From Deltaproteobacteria bacterium (GTDB taxonomy: Bacteria; Bdellovibrionota_C; UBA2361; SZUA-149; JADZAE01), in the NCBI GenBank assembly GCA_020852715.1, contig JADZAE010000084.1:1-64000 (forward strand): a stretch of 64,000 bases of DNA, written 5' to 3'. Every line of letters begins with the position of its first letter. Position 1 is the stretch's first letter. This document shows, piece after piece, positions 18,439-27,516 of the stretch. The position numbers and the translations under genes were made by a program. Under the pieces are notes generated by a model that did not search any database, was not told the origin of the DNA, and saw nothing but the letters and a program-made list of their open reading frames with translations.

Positions 18439-19218
18439 ATGGCTAATATTCAACCAACACCAAGCTCATCACAGATCTCAAGCCCAACCCCTGAGGCCAA
18501 GGCTACGGCAACGCCGGTCGAACAGTTAAGATTACCACCAAGGGATTTAGTACTAGATGATCCCAGAGTTAAAGCGGCGAGAGATTCTCAACCAGAAGAT
18601 TCACATGAACGATTTAATGCTCGCCTAACAGGTCATGTTTGCTTTTATATGGCAGAAGATCTTAAGGAAGGTATCTCACGAGATATGAAAGGCCTTAATC
18701 AAATAGATGATTACCTGAAAGTTAACGCTAAGCGCGTCATCCAGCTATTAGACGGCAAAGCGCAACCACAGCGATATTATTCACTTGATGATCCGGCAAT
18801 AAGCAATGATCGCTTTTACAACCCAATATCGAAAGATTTATTAAAAATTAATGAACAAGTAAAAGATTGGATGAACGATACTTATACAAAAAACTATAGT
18901 CAACAGGAGCAATTCAATCGACTAAACGGACTACTAGAGTTTTTGGGGCAACAAAAGGAGCAAAACGATGCGAAGATAAATAAGGGAAACACCTATCAGA
19001 TGAATTTAGATCGAGCAATTGATAAGGGACGTGAGTTGGTAGGAAACGGGGAATTTTCTGAAGCTCAAAAATTTCTGAATGAGATAAGAAAAAACATTGA
19101 GGGCTTTAAAATTTCACCTTCCGGTTACATAGGGAAGGCGCTGGAAAGTGTTAAAAAAGAATCAGTTAAGACACAACCTCAGCAGGGTTTTTATTTAGAT
19201 AAGATTTTAAAAGAATAA
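18439..19218 (+). CDS. Unknown helical protein with Pro/Ser/Thr-rich N-terminus
   Basis: 259 residues, unrecognised. The first 35 residues are rich in Pro, Ser, Thr and Ala with no Sec signal; the rest is helical and charged (for example QQEQFNRLNGLLEFLGQQKEQND). GGAGA lies five bases before the ATG. The disordered N-terminus followed by a helical body resembles substrates of type III or type IV secretion, as with the 12232 and 31623 genes, but this is inference from composition only. Confidence 0.6.
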   Translation: MANIQPTPSSSQISSPTPEAKATATPVEQLRLPPRDLVLDDPRVKAARDSQPEDSHERFNARLTGHVCFYMAEDLKEGISRDMKGLNQIDDYLKVNAKRVIQLLDGKAQPQRYYSLDDPAISNDRFYNPISKDLLKINEQVKDWMNDTYTKNYSQQEQFNRLNGLLEFLGQQKEQNDAKINKGNTYQMNLDRAIDKGRELVGNGEFSEAQKFLNEIRKNIEGFKISPSGYIGKALESVKKESVKTQPQQGFYLDKILKE

Positions 19219-19354
19219 GCCCTAACCTTTTTGCAGACGAATATTTTTAAAATTTGCTATTCGCAAATTGTAGATTTCTAGCGGGTAGCTTCGTTAAGGC
19301 CACTTACCAGCAAGGCTTCTATTACTAAGAGCTATCGAACGCAGCGATAGTTTA

Positions 19355-20542
19355 CTAGTTGACACTAATTAATAAGCCTTTAAGATAATCCCCTTCCGGA
19401 AAGTTTAGACTCGTATTATGGCAAATAGATTGTTCCAGTCGCTTAATAATTTTCGTGCTGCGCTTGGCATCAACTGCTGCATCGGCAACAATTTTCTGAA
19501 ATAGGGCACTATTGACGTGCCCGGAGCAGGAAAAGGTAAAAAATAATCCACCTGGCTTTAGTAATTTGAAAGCCAATAAATTAATATCTTTATAGCCACG
19601 TGCTCCGGACATTAAGGCATTTTTGCTTTCCACAAATTTTGGCGGATCAAGGATAATTATATCGAATTTGCGATTCTTATCACGATATTTACGCAGTAAC
19701 TCAAAAACATCAGCACAGATAGTTTCATACTTATCCTCGGCAATATTGTTAGCTGACATATTTTCTTTAAGGAGGTCTAAAGTAATTGCCGAAGCCTCAA
19801 CATTAATAACTTTATCCGCTCCGTTTTTTAAAGCATAAACACAATACCCGCCGCTATAGGAAAAGCAATTTAGTATCTCCTTTCCTCGAGCATATTGTCC
19901 TAGCAAGTTACGATTATCTCTCTGATCAAGATAACAACTGGTTTTGTGCCCTTTTTGCACATCAACAAGAAAGGTATGTCCATTTTCTAAAACAGGAACT
20001 CGCTCCGGCGGCATTTCCCCAAACAGAACTCCGCTTTCTAAATTTAATCCTTCTTTCTCTCTGACATCGGCATCTGAACGATTATAAATACCGCGTGGAT
20101 TTAATAATTCACACAGAGCGTTAACTATTTCTTGCCGCCAGCTATCAACTCCGGCGGTTAAAAACTGACATACAAGAAAATTATCATAGCGATCAACAAT
20201 TAAGCCCGGAAGCTGATCAGCCTCGGAGTTTGCAATACGGTAGCAATTAGTCAGTTCGGTATTTATACTTTGTTGACGAAAATTAATTGCTTCTCGAAGA
20301 CGGTTTTTAAGTAAACTAACGTCAAGCGGTACCGATTCCTGAAATGACCAGACACGCACCGCAATTTGTGAATGTTCGGAATAATGCCCATAACCTAAAA
20401 AACGACCTGTGGTGTTTTGTAATTGAATAATATCTCCGGAAGAAACGTTACCTGAAACTTTGGCAATCGCCCCGGAAAACACCCACGGATGTAAGCGTTC
20501 GATTGACTTCTCTCGACCTTGTTTTATCACTACGATTTTCAT
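19355..20542 (-). CDS. rlmI: 23S rRNA (cytosine) methyltransferase RlmI-like
   Basis: 395 residues, the normal length. An N-terminal PUA domain (LHPWVFSGAIAKVSG, GRFLGYGHYS, residues 1-80) is followed by a central EEHEE-type part containing DQRDNRN and a SAM-dependent methyltransferase fold: VLNCF-type motif ILNCFSYSGGYCVYALK, VEAS, and the catalytic-loop motif IIILDPPKFVESK (about residue 297). RlmI methylates C1962 of 23S rRNA (m5C) on SAM. The ATG at 20542 begins MKIVVIKQGREKS. A palindromic repeat element lies in its upstream region. Confidence 0.88.
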   Translation of the reverse strand: MKIVVIKQGREKSIERLHPWVFSGAIAKVSGNVSSGDIIQLQNTTGRFLGYGHYSEHSQIAVRVWSFQESVPLDVSLLKNRLREAINFRQQSINTELTNCYRIANSEADQLPGLIVDRYDNFLVCQFLTAGVDSWRQEIVNALCELLNPRGIYNRSDADVREKEGLNLESGVLFGEMPPERVPVLENGHTFLVDVQKGHKTSCYLDQRDNRNLLGQYARGKEILNCFSYSGGYCVYALKNGADKVINVEASAITLDLLKENMSANNIAEDKYETICADVFELLRKYRDKNRKFDIIILDPPKFVESKNALMSGARGYKDINLLAFKLLKPGGLFFTFSCSGHVNSALFQKIVADAAVDAKRSTKIIKRLEQSICHNTSLNFPEGDYLKGLLISVN

Positions 20543-20581
20543 TATTAGCTATCCTACAGTCATTGACAATTTTGTTTGTAT

Positions 20582-20836
20582 TATCCGGAATGTATCCCGT
20601 CACGACTCATTAATATCTGAAAAAGCAGTTACTTACAAAACATCAAAAATAAAAATTTATATTTTAAAATAACCTGTAACCATCGCGATTCTGAGCCGAA
20701 TACGAGGAAGACGAGTGGCGAGCACCGTAAGTGTAGTGAACTACTCGCAGAGCAATTCGAGAGCCCAAAAGCGGCTCTCGACCCACGATGTCTGACAAAG
20801 TAATCGGCCAAAAGCGTGAACGGGTATTCCGGAATT
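20582..20836. repeat. Complex palindromic repeat element, copy 1
   Basis: Imperfect outer arms TCCGGAATGTATCCCGTCACG (about 20583-20603) and CGTGAACGGGTATTCCGGA (about 20815-20833). Inside are TCGCGATTCTGAGCCGA (20683-20699), a 62-base core (20741-20802) with the hairpin GAGAGCC...GGCTCTC, and CGGCCAAAAGCGTGAACGG (20805-20823). Both flanking blocks recur in the same order at 22735-22845, but the core is inverted there. Noncoding, between rlmI and the PPTase gene. Confidence 0.85.
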
Positions 20837-20853
20837 CAGTTTAGCTAAAGATA

Positions 20854-21498
20854 CTAACTTAATAAATAAGTTAGCACGTAATCATCCTGCCATAAATAAT
20901 GAATACTAACAGGCATATTAAAGCCCATTAGTGCTTTTCTCTGCCCAATAAAACTCATCAAAATCTCGCTTTTGTTTTTCTTTACGCATTGAGCTTCCTG
21001 AAAGCCAAACCACTCTTTGACTAAAGGATAGTGCGCTTTAAAAATCGTCTCTTTAGCCGAAAATAACGACATTATTTCCCTTTCTCGCTGCTCTGGCGCA
21101 TCAGCTAGGTTTTCAACTTCTTTTATAGTAAGAACTCGTTTAGCTATTCCGGTAAAGTTTCTTTTATGGAAATGTTCTAAATCTATTCCTAGCATGTGGA
21201 TTTTAGGATCAGTGCTCACTAGAACAGCCGCATAATTCCCACAGTGAGTAATAGATCCTTTAATGCCTTCACGAAATAGTGGCTGACCACCTACTCCATG
21301 AGTGTAGCTCACGTCAGGTATGGAAAGTTTGGTAAAAACGGTCTGTAATAAATAACTAACCAGCTGTTTTTCTTTATCGCGCTTAGTTAAGTTACCAACG
21401 TTTATGCCATGCTCACAACAATAGGCAACAAAACCCGCATCCCGGTTATCGAGAAGAGAAAACACCGTCTGATTGTCGAATTTTAAATCAAACAACAT
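20854..21498 (-). CDS. 4'-phosphopantetheinyl transferase (EntD/Sfp type)
   Basis: 214 residues. It transfers 4'-phosphopantetheine from CoA to a Ser of a carrier protein, in fatty-acid, polyketide or peptide synthesis. Diagnostic motifs: GSITHCGNYAAV (CoA and substrate site), GIDLE (Mg2+ Asp and Glu, about residue 103) and FSAKETIFKAHYP (W/FS.KE..xK, about 145). The EntD-like proteins are usually 200-240 residues. No carrier-protein or synthase gene lies nearby, so the target is unknown; it may be the only PPTase of the cell. Confidence 0.87.
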   Translation of the reverse strand: MLFDLKFDNQTVFSLLDNRDAGFVAYCCEHGINVGNLTKRDKEKQLVSYLLQTVFTKLSIPDVSYTHGVGGQPLFREGIKGSITHCGNYAAVLVSTDPKIHMLGIDLEHFHKRNFTGIAKRVLTIKEVENLADAPEQREREIMSLFSAKETIFKAHYPLVKEWFGFQEAQCVKKNKSEILMSFIGQRKALMGFNMPVSIHYLWQDDYVLTYLLS

Positions 21499-21810
21499 AT
21501 GCTGTGTTATTTATTACTTTAGTATCCCTGGCTCTCGTTTTATTATTAACCATATAGAGGCTCAATAAGTCTGTACCCAATTAGTCGTTTCCGATTAGGA
21601 AAGGTCTGTAAAAATTGCAAATTATTCAATTTACTCTAGTCAAGAAGTATCAGAAAAGATGACTCTATAATGGGTGCTTTCTCATAAAATTCTATTCAAA
21701 ATATCCAATATTATCAGTTAGTTATGATGGCTTTGGCCTGATGTTTACTAACTTTTAATGATTGGTAATAACCTTTCTGTAAATTAACTACTCAGAGTAT
21801 TAAAGAGTTT
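21499..21810. other. Intergenic region with 23-base repeat
   Basis: No gene seen. Positions 21580-21602 (ATTAGTCGTTTCCGATTAG and 4 more bases) are the exact reverse complement of 3304-3326. This region must hold the divergent promoters of the PPTase and the DjlA-like gene. Confidence 0.5.
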
Positions 21811-22590
21811 ATGTTTATCTTCAAGTTAATTGGGGCAGGAATAGGTTATTCATTGGAGCCCCCTATTGGAAGTTTATTAGGCATAATTATTGGACATGCT
21901 ATAGATGCTGGTCTTGAAGCACGGCAAGAAAATAAACTGGCATCATTATCAGCTAGGAATTCAGCAGCCGCTTTAACTAACCAAATGTTCTTACGTGGGC
22001 TTTTTGGTATGTTTGGCAAAATTGTTCAGGCAAGCGGCAAACTTTCAAAAAAGGAGCAGCAGTCGATCGATAAAATCATTAAATCAAATTTAAAGTTCAC
22101 AAAAAAAACAAAAACAGAAGCGCTAAAATATTTGAAAGAAGGGAGGTTTTCCAATCGTACTTTTGCTTCTTATGCATTGGAATTCTTTGAAGCCAGCGCC
22201 AATGATCATAGTATTCTAAAACCGATACTATTTGCTCTGCTTAATGTCGCTCTTTCTGATGGCTGCATCACTCTTGAAGAAAAACAGTTACTGACAATCG
22301 CTGGGCAAATCTTTGGAATTTCACTGGAACCGCTAAATCAATCTGCAGAACTCGGGTCTGCGACTCCTTCTACTCAAAACGCCGATCCCTACAAAATACT
22401 AGGTTGTAACAAAACCGATCCTCTTTCAGTTATTAGAAAACAGTTTCATAAATTGGCAATCGAATATCATCCAGACAAACTATTATCTAAAGACCTTCCT
22501 GATGATTTCCTGAAATATGCCAATTACCGATTTGCCATAGTTAAACAAGCCTATGATCAAGTTCTTAAAGAAAAGTCTGGGAACAACTGA
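21811..22590 (+). CDS. djlA: DjlA-like TerB/J-domain co-chaperone
   Basis: 259 residues. Hydrophobic Gly-rich N-terminus (FKLIGAGIGYSLEPPIGSLLGIIIGHAIDAG), then a TerB-like helical domain (about 50-165), then a C-terminal J domain ending KQAYDQVLKEK with the essential HPD motif in EYHPDKL (about residue 219). It should stimulate DnaK ATPase, anchored to the inner membrane as in DjlA. The length fits the family (250-270). The ATG has GAG at a poor spacing. An inverted repeat follows its stop by six bases. Confidence 0.85.
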   Translation: MFIFKLIGAGIGYSLEPPIGSLLGIIIGHAIDAGLEARQENKLASLSARNSAAALTNQMFLRGLFGMFGKIVQASGKLSKKEQQSIDKIIKSNLKFTKKTKTEALKYLKEGRFSNRTFASYALEFFEASANDHSILKPILFALLNVALSDGCITLEEKQLLTIAGQIFGISLEPLNQSAELGSATPSTQNADPYKILGCNKTDPLSVIRKQFHKLAIEYHPDKLLSKDLPDDFLKYANYRFAIVKQAYDQVLKEKSGNN

Positions 22591-22596
22591 ATAGTT

Positions 22597-22666
22597 ATAC
22601 CGTACACAAGAAGTGAGTTGAAACAAAGACCTTGTTACCGGGGAAAACTACTCTTGTGTACGGTAT
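22597..22666. repeat. Inverted pair of dispersed ATACCGTACA motifs
   Basis: ATACCGTACACAAGA (22597-22611) and its exact reverse complement (22652-22666) enclose 40 bases, six bases after the djlA-like stop. The left arm continues as AGTGAGTTGAA (to 22622), a 26-base motif found again at 26459-26484 and 48486-48511. It may act as a terminator, but no T-tract follows. Confidence 0.7.
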
Positions 22667-22734
22667 AGAGAAAATCGACGATGGTTTCCTCGGCAGCGAA
22701 AACCCGATTCTCTCCCGAAAATGCTCTTAATGAA

Positions 22735-22845
22735 GCCGTCGCGATTTTGAGCCGACTACTTTGTCAGACATCGTGGGTCGAGAGCTGCTTTTGGGCTCTC
22801 GCATTGCTCCGCGAGTAGCCGGCCAAAAGCGTGAACGGTTACGGC
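22735..22845. repeat. Complex palindromic repeat element, copy 2 (core inverted)
   Basis: Flank TCGCGATTTTGAGCCGA (22739-22755), 62-base core (22757-22818), flank CGGCCAAAAGCGTGAACGG (22820-22838). The core is the reverse complement of 20741-20802 with three mismatches, whereas both flanks keep the orientation of copy 1. The core borders are CTAC on one side and GTAG on the other. A fragment (GCCGTAACCGTTCA) recurs at 28314-28327. Confidence 0.88.
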
Positions 22846-23099
22846 TTATAGCTTTACCTTAGGACAAGGATAGAAAGCATTTATGCTTTTCAGCTTACAA
22901 GTTAATTTACTTTTTGATATTGCTATTTGCACCGTTATCGTCCTTAACTGAGCTGGCTTCCAATTCAATGTAATTTTTGAGAATAAGGTGACAAAACATC
23001 TAATGTCTGAATGAATAAACATTGCGTTGGCAGAAAGTTTGACTACTAGAGAGTTAAGGGTTACCGTCAGAGTAAGATTGGACAGAGATATTCATCATC

Positions 23100-25406
23100 G
23101 TGAAACTTAAATTCTTCATTTTTTTGTTTTTTTTAAACGCCTGTTTATCCTGCGATGGTCAGGCCGACTCCTTATCGCTGGATGATGGCAATAACTATGT
23201 GAAGGGGCAAATTATTTGCGATTATGAGCAATTGCCTAGTGACCCCTCTGTTCTTGAAACCGCTCCCAGAATAGCTGTCTATTTAACAATTGAAGAAGGA
23301 TGGCACATATATTGGTTAAATAGCGGTGATGCTGGGATCCCAACCCAAATAAAATGGTCGCTGCCGGAAGGATTTGAAAGCACAGAAACAAACTGGCCTG
23401 TTCCGCTTCTTATTGAAGAAGCAGGAGGCATTCTAACCTTTGGTTACAAAAACTCAGTGGCACTAATTTCAAATTTAAAATTACCACAGGGCAATATAAT
23501 CAGCGATTATATTGAGATTAAAGCGCTGGTTTCTTTTTTGGTTTGTAAAGATTTATGCATACCGGGAGAGTTAGAGCTTAATAAAACTCTGCAAGTAGTA
23601 GGTAATAAACAAATAGCCTCATCTGCGCAGAGGGATTTGCTTGATAACTTTGAAAAAGATGTTCCGAAAAGTATTGATTTAATACAACGTGAAAATCCTC
23701 AGTTAAATTTGAAGATTACCAATAGTCTGGAGAGCGCTGAATCGGGGGATCAAGGAATGTTGACCTTTGAGCTTAAGAATATAAGTGATGTTTCTGCCGA
23801 TAACTTAATGGCGCAGATATTTCCCTTTCGCAATACAAACATAACATTTGACCGGGCTTATTTTGTTAAACCTCCCAAGAATGGCAAAAGTACTTTTATT
23901 GTTTTACCCTACAAGATCGCCGCTCATACCAAGTCTGATAATTTAATTTTAGCCGGTATCACTAGTCTTAATAAAAAGCCTTTTGCTAGCCCTACCGATC
24001 TTAGTTTTTATTGGACGCAGATGGTAAATTTGAATGGTCATATTGTAAACGAAGAGTTTCCATTAGCTGCAAACTCAAAAGGTAAACTACTGACGTTTCG
24101 CTACAGCAGCGAAGTGAAAGGTAATGACAAATTTTCTAACAAGCTTAACTACTCTCTAATGCTATTGCCATTTCTTGCTATTGTTGCTGGCATCATCTTA
24201 AATTTCATGCCCTGCGTTCTTCCCGTTCTATCACTGAAAATTTATTCAATCGTTAGCAATGCTCAATCATCTGTAAAAGTTCAAAGACAAAGTGCTTTGG
24301 GGTATCTATTAGGTGTGGAGTTTTCTTTTCTTATTCTCGCGCTAATAATCATCGGGTTAAAAAGTTTAGGTGTGGAAGTTGGCTGGGGTTTCCAATTTCA
24401 GAATCCAATATTTGTTTATCTTTTAAGTATCATTGTGTTTTTATTTTCCTTGGCTTGTTTTGATGTTTATCAGTTTAAACTCCCAGCTGGTCAAAAAATA
24501 GATAAATTAATTGATATAGAAAATAATATTTTCAGGAAAAGCCTCCTGGAGGGAATACTAGCTACAATTTTGGCGACACCATGTAGCGCTCCTTTTCTAG
24601 GAACTGTGTTAGCGGTAGCTTTTGCCGCCAGCAATCATGTTACAATCGTCTTGTTTGCCTGTATTGGTTTTGGATTAGCGCTACCTTATGTGATTATATC
24701 ATTGAATAGTCGGCTATCTTCCTTTTTACCAAGGCCCGGCGTTTGGATGATAAGATTAAAGCAAATCATGGGGCTCTTACTTTTGGCTACCGTCGCGTGG
24801 CTTTTAAGTTTATTAACTAATTCTTCGGTTGATGGCGTGATTGGCGGGATCAAAGCAATACTTGCTATTGTGCTTATTATTGTAGTTTTTCGAACGTTAC
24901 CTCGTTTCCATTCACGCTATGAATTTTTGTCACTAGTATTACTAATTTCCTGCATCAGTTACTATTTTCTTCCTGAACCAATTGAGAAAACAGAAGGAAC
25001 GCTAAGGGAACAAACTGGCAGTCATAAAATAGACTGGCTTCCTTATTCAGAAGAACTCATTCATCAGTATCAAAGTGAAAACAAACCGATTTTCATTATG
25101 TTTACTGCTGATTGGTGCTTGACCTGCAAGTTTAATGAAAAATTTATAATCGAAACCAATGCTGTAGTAAAAGCTATTAGCGAATATAAAATTATCCCCA
25201 TCAAAGGGGACTGGAGCGATGGTAATAGCACTATCACTCGTGCTTTAAAAAAATATGGCGTTAATTGGGTTCCTTTTTATGTAATCTTACCTCGCAATGG
25301 ACTGCCGGCAGTTTTTCCGGGGACGGTTTTTACACCAAAAAAATTAATTGATACTTTTAAGCAAATTTCAGCCAATGGCCCTGACAGCCGTCCTGTTCCT
25401 CGCTAA
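23100..25406 (+). CDS. dsbD: Thiol:disulfide interchange protein DsbD
   Basis: 768 residues. It carries electrons from cytoplasmic thioredoxin to periplasmic thiol proteins. N-terminal signal (MKLKFFIFLFFLNACLSC), a periplasmic alpha domain with VCKDLCIPGE (paired Cys, about residue 152), a membrane core of eight helices with FMPCVLPVLSLK and TPCSAPFLG (redox Cys), and a C-terminal thioredoxin domain with ADWCLTCK (about 670). It is longer than the E. coli protein (about 565) because the N-terminal domain is of the larger ScsB/DsbD kind. GTG start at 23100; the ribosome site is weak. Substrates such as cytochrome c maturation or DsbC are not in the window. Confidence 0.9.
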   Translation: MKLKFFIFLFFLNACLSCDGQADSLSLDDGNNYVKGQIICDYEQLPSDPSVLETAPRIAVYLTIEEGWHIYWLNSGDAGIPTQIKWSLPEGFESTETNWPVPLLIEEAGGILTFGYKNSVALISNLKLPQGNIISDYIEIKALVSFLVCKDLCIPGELELNKTLQVVGNKQIASSAQRDLLDNFEKDVPKSIDLIQRENPQLNLKITNSLESAESGDQGMLTFELKNISDVSADNLMAQIFPFRNTNITFDRAYFVKPPKNGKSTFIVLPYKIAAHTKSDNLILAGITSLNKKPFASPTDLSFYWTQMVNLNGHIVNEEFPLAANSKGKLLTFRYSSEVKGNDKFSNKLNYSLMLLPFLAIVAGIILNFMPCVLPVLSLKIYSIVSNAQSSVKVQRQSALGYLLGVEFSFLILALIIIGLKSLGVEVGWGFQFQNPIFVYLLSIIVFLFSLACFDVYQFKLPAGQKIDKLIDIENNIFRKSLLEGILATILATPCSAPFLGTVLAVAFAASNHVTIVLFACIGFGLALPYVIISLNSRLSSFLPRPGVWMIRLKQIMGLLLLATVAWLLSLLTNSSVDGVIGGIKAILAIVLIIVVFRTLPRFHSRYEFLSLVLLISCISYYFLPEPIEKTEGTLREQTGSHKIDWLPYSEELIHQYQSENKPIFIMFTADWCLTCKFNEKFIIETNAVVKAISEYKIIPIKGDWSDGNSTITRALKKYGVNWVPFYVILPRNGLPAVFPGTVFTPKKLIDTFKQISANGPDSRPVPR

Positions 25407-25450
25407 TATTTTGAGAAAAAATGACTAAAATTCAAATAAACTTGTTATCA

Positions 25451-26377
25451 CTACAAAGCAAAGCCTAACGCTACCCAAATGTAGGGAGCCGTTTCCAAAT
25501 TATTTTGAAAAAGATTAGTTCCTTTCGTTTCAAACTCGAACTCATCATTAATTTGCGCACCCGCTTCAAGCTGGATATTAACCACGTCATTAAACCATTG
25601 AATTACTCCACCACCCACTCTATTCTCTCTAACCTGAATATTAAAATCGCCAAGATCACCCTCATAATGATATTGATCGCCACTAATCCAACCACCAATG
25701 TAATATTGTGTCTGGGGCGTATCGTTGTAAGCCAATTTTATTTCAGTAGGCAGGGTAATGTTTAGGTGTGTTTTCCCGTCATTACTAAGTATTCTAACAC
25801 CTAGAATTGGGTAAAACGGGGTGTCATCGAAAATTTCGTTATAAGCCGCGCCTGCGACAATAGCGGCTCCTGGGTTTAAACGATAAACAAACTGAAATTC
25901 TCCATGAAATTGAAAATCATCCTCTGATAACCCATCCATATTGGAATAAATACCAAATGTTGGCAGCGCGGTGAACAACAAGTCTTTTGTTAGGAAAACC
26001 CCATAACCCGTTCCTAACTCTATCTTATGTAAAGCTTCCGATGATAAGGAACCTGCCCTCCCACTACTCGATGAAAAATCGTAATTTCGATAGTCATACT
26101 TCATCGCCATTCGAAAATAAGCGTCATTTGATGTCGGTAAGGGCAACTCTAATCTGCTGAAGGCTTTTTGCAATTCAAACTCTCCGGGCCCGCCATCTTC
26201 TTCCGTCTCTGGTTGATAATAGTAGCCGATCTTGATGTCATCCGGATCAGAATTTAACAAATGAAAAAAATCATTATGGGAATTAACAAATGCTTCAGAT
26301 TTACTGCTTTCGGAAAAACAGGGCAGAGCAAAAATGAATAAACTCAACACTGCAACCAATATATGTATTACTTTCAT
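25451..26377 (-). CDS. Outer membrane beta-barrel-like protein, unknown
   Basis: About 308 residues. Signal peptide MKVIHILVAVLSLFIFALPCFS, then strongly alternating sequence with many aromatics and Gly (for example IELGTGYGVFLTKDLLFTALPTFG), ending YIWVALGFAL. This is typical of an outer membrane beta-barrel or transporter-like protein. I do not recognise a specific family. The ATG at 26377 is preferred over an upstream TTG because it begins the signal peptide. It follows metF on the same strand with a 157-base gap that contains a dispersed 26-base motif. Confidence 0.6.
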   Translation of the reverse strand: MKVIHILVAVLSLFIFALPCFSESSKSEAFVNSHNDFFHLLNSDPDDIKIGYYYQPETEEDGGPGEFELQKAFSRLELPLPTSNDAYFRMAMKYDYRNYDFSSSSGRAGSLSSEALHKIELGTGYGVFLTKDLLFTALPTFGIYSNMDGLSEDDFQFHGEFQFVYRLNPGAAIVAGAAYNEIFDDTPFYPILGVRILSNDGKTHLNITLPTEIKLAYNDTPQTQYYIGGWISGDQYHYEGDLGDFNIQVRENRVGGGVIQWFNDVVNIQLEAGAQINDEFEFETKGTNLFQNNLETAPYIWVALGFAL

Positions 26378-26458
26378 GATCGAGAATACCAACTAAACGC
26401 TATTAATAAAGCAGCACTGAGATTAATTACAAAAATAGTATTACCTAGCAAAGCACCG

Positions 26459-26484
26459 TTCAACTTAATTCTGGTGTATGGTAT
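26459..26484 (-). repeat. Copy of dispersed 26-base motif
   Basis: Read on the minus strand it begins ATACCATACACCAG and ends AAGTTGAA, matching the 22597-22622 motif at 22 of 26 positions. It lies 51 bases downstream of the metF stop, so it may mark transcript ends. Confidence 0.65.
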
Positions 26485-26534
26485 AAATGGCAATTTGACA
26501 ACAGATGAAATTATACTTAATCCGCTAAGAGCCG

Positions 26535-27425
26535 TTATGAAAGAAACTTGCCGTTATCTTGCAGGTTTCTCAATATCTCTCGGGTCTGATGTGATTTGTT
26601 TAATGTAAATATGTGGGCTCCGGGAGCGCCCCCAGCCAGTAGCTCTAAGATAAGTTTTGTTGCGTAATGTATCCCAAGACTGACCACTTCTTCATCCTTT
26701 CCTTCAATGCCTGCTAACTGCGCGGATAGCGACTGTGGAATGCTGGCTCCGCACATTGAGGTAAAGCGCTTTAATTGGGAAATATTCGATATCGGCATTA
26801 TTCCCGGAAGGATGGGTACGGTAATCCCCGCTTTTTGGGTTTTTTCAAGAAAACGAAAGTAAAGTGTACTATCAAAAAACATTTGTGTCATAATCACATC
26901 AGCGCCGGCATCAATTTTTTCTTTTAAATATTTGATGTCAGCTTCCAGTGATATAGCCTCCAAATGCTTTTCAGGATACCCGGCAACAGCTATACTTATT
27001 CCTCCTAGGGAGGAGATAAATTTTGTTAGATTCCGAGCGTTTTCAAATCCGTCAGGATGTTTAACGAAATCTTTTTGGCCGGCTGGTGGATCACCGCGAA
27101 GGGCAAGAATATTGTTGATACCATAACTTCTATACTTAGAAACCATTGCCTCAATCTCACTTTTGCTGTGCCCAATACAAGTAAGATGAGCAACTGCGGA
27201 TTGCTGAAGCTCCGATGTAATATAATAAACCAAATCAAATGTTAGCTCTCTTGTGCCCCCACCGGCCCCATAAGTAACGCTCATAAAATCGGGGTTAAAT
27301 TGGGATAGTTCCTTCATCAACACCTTGGTCGAAGATAGTAGTTCGCTCGTTTTAGGTGGAAAGAACTCAAAGGAAAGACTATGACCCTCTTTCTGAGAAA
27401 TTTGTTTAAACGTTGTTAATTTCAT
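26535..27425 (-). CDS. metF: 5,10-methylenetetrahydrofolate reductase
   Basis: 296 residues, the usual bacterial length. It reduces 5,10-methylene-THF to 5-methyl-THF using FAD and NAD(P)H, feeding methionine synthesis. Motifs: SFEFFPPKT at the N-terminus (catalytic Glu), DFMSVTYGAGG, HLTCIGHS, NILALRGDPP and ITQMFFD-type VIMTQMFFDS, with PGIMPI near the C-terminal third. ATG at 27425. No metH or glyA neighbours. A stem (CCCCTAT.../...ATAGGGG) lies in the upstream 90 bases, function unknown. Confidence 0.93.
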   Translation of the reverse strand: MKLTTFKQISQKEGHSLSFEFFPPKTSELLSSTKVLMKELSQFNPDFMSVTYGAGGGTRELTFDLVYYITSELQQSAVAHLTCIGHSKSEIEAMVSKYRSYGINNILALRGDPPAGQKDFVKHPDGFENARNLTKFISSLGGISIAVAGYPEKHLEAISLEADIKYLKEKIDAGADVIMTQMFFDSTLYFRFLEKTQKAGITVPILPGIMPISNISQLKRFTSMCGASIPQSLSAQLAGIEGKDEEVVSLGIHYATKLILELLAGGAPGAHIFTLNKSHQTREILRNLQDNGKFLS

Positions 27426-27516
27426 CTTTTGAGCAGCCCGAGATAAACCCCTATCCTTTAGCCAATATATCGGCCAAATTTAGTATAAACTATAGGGGCT
27501 TTAAACAAGATGCGTT

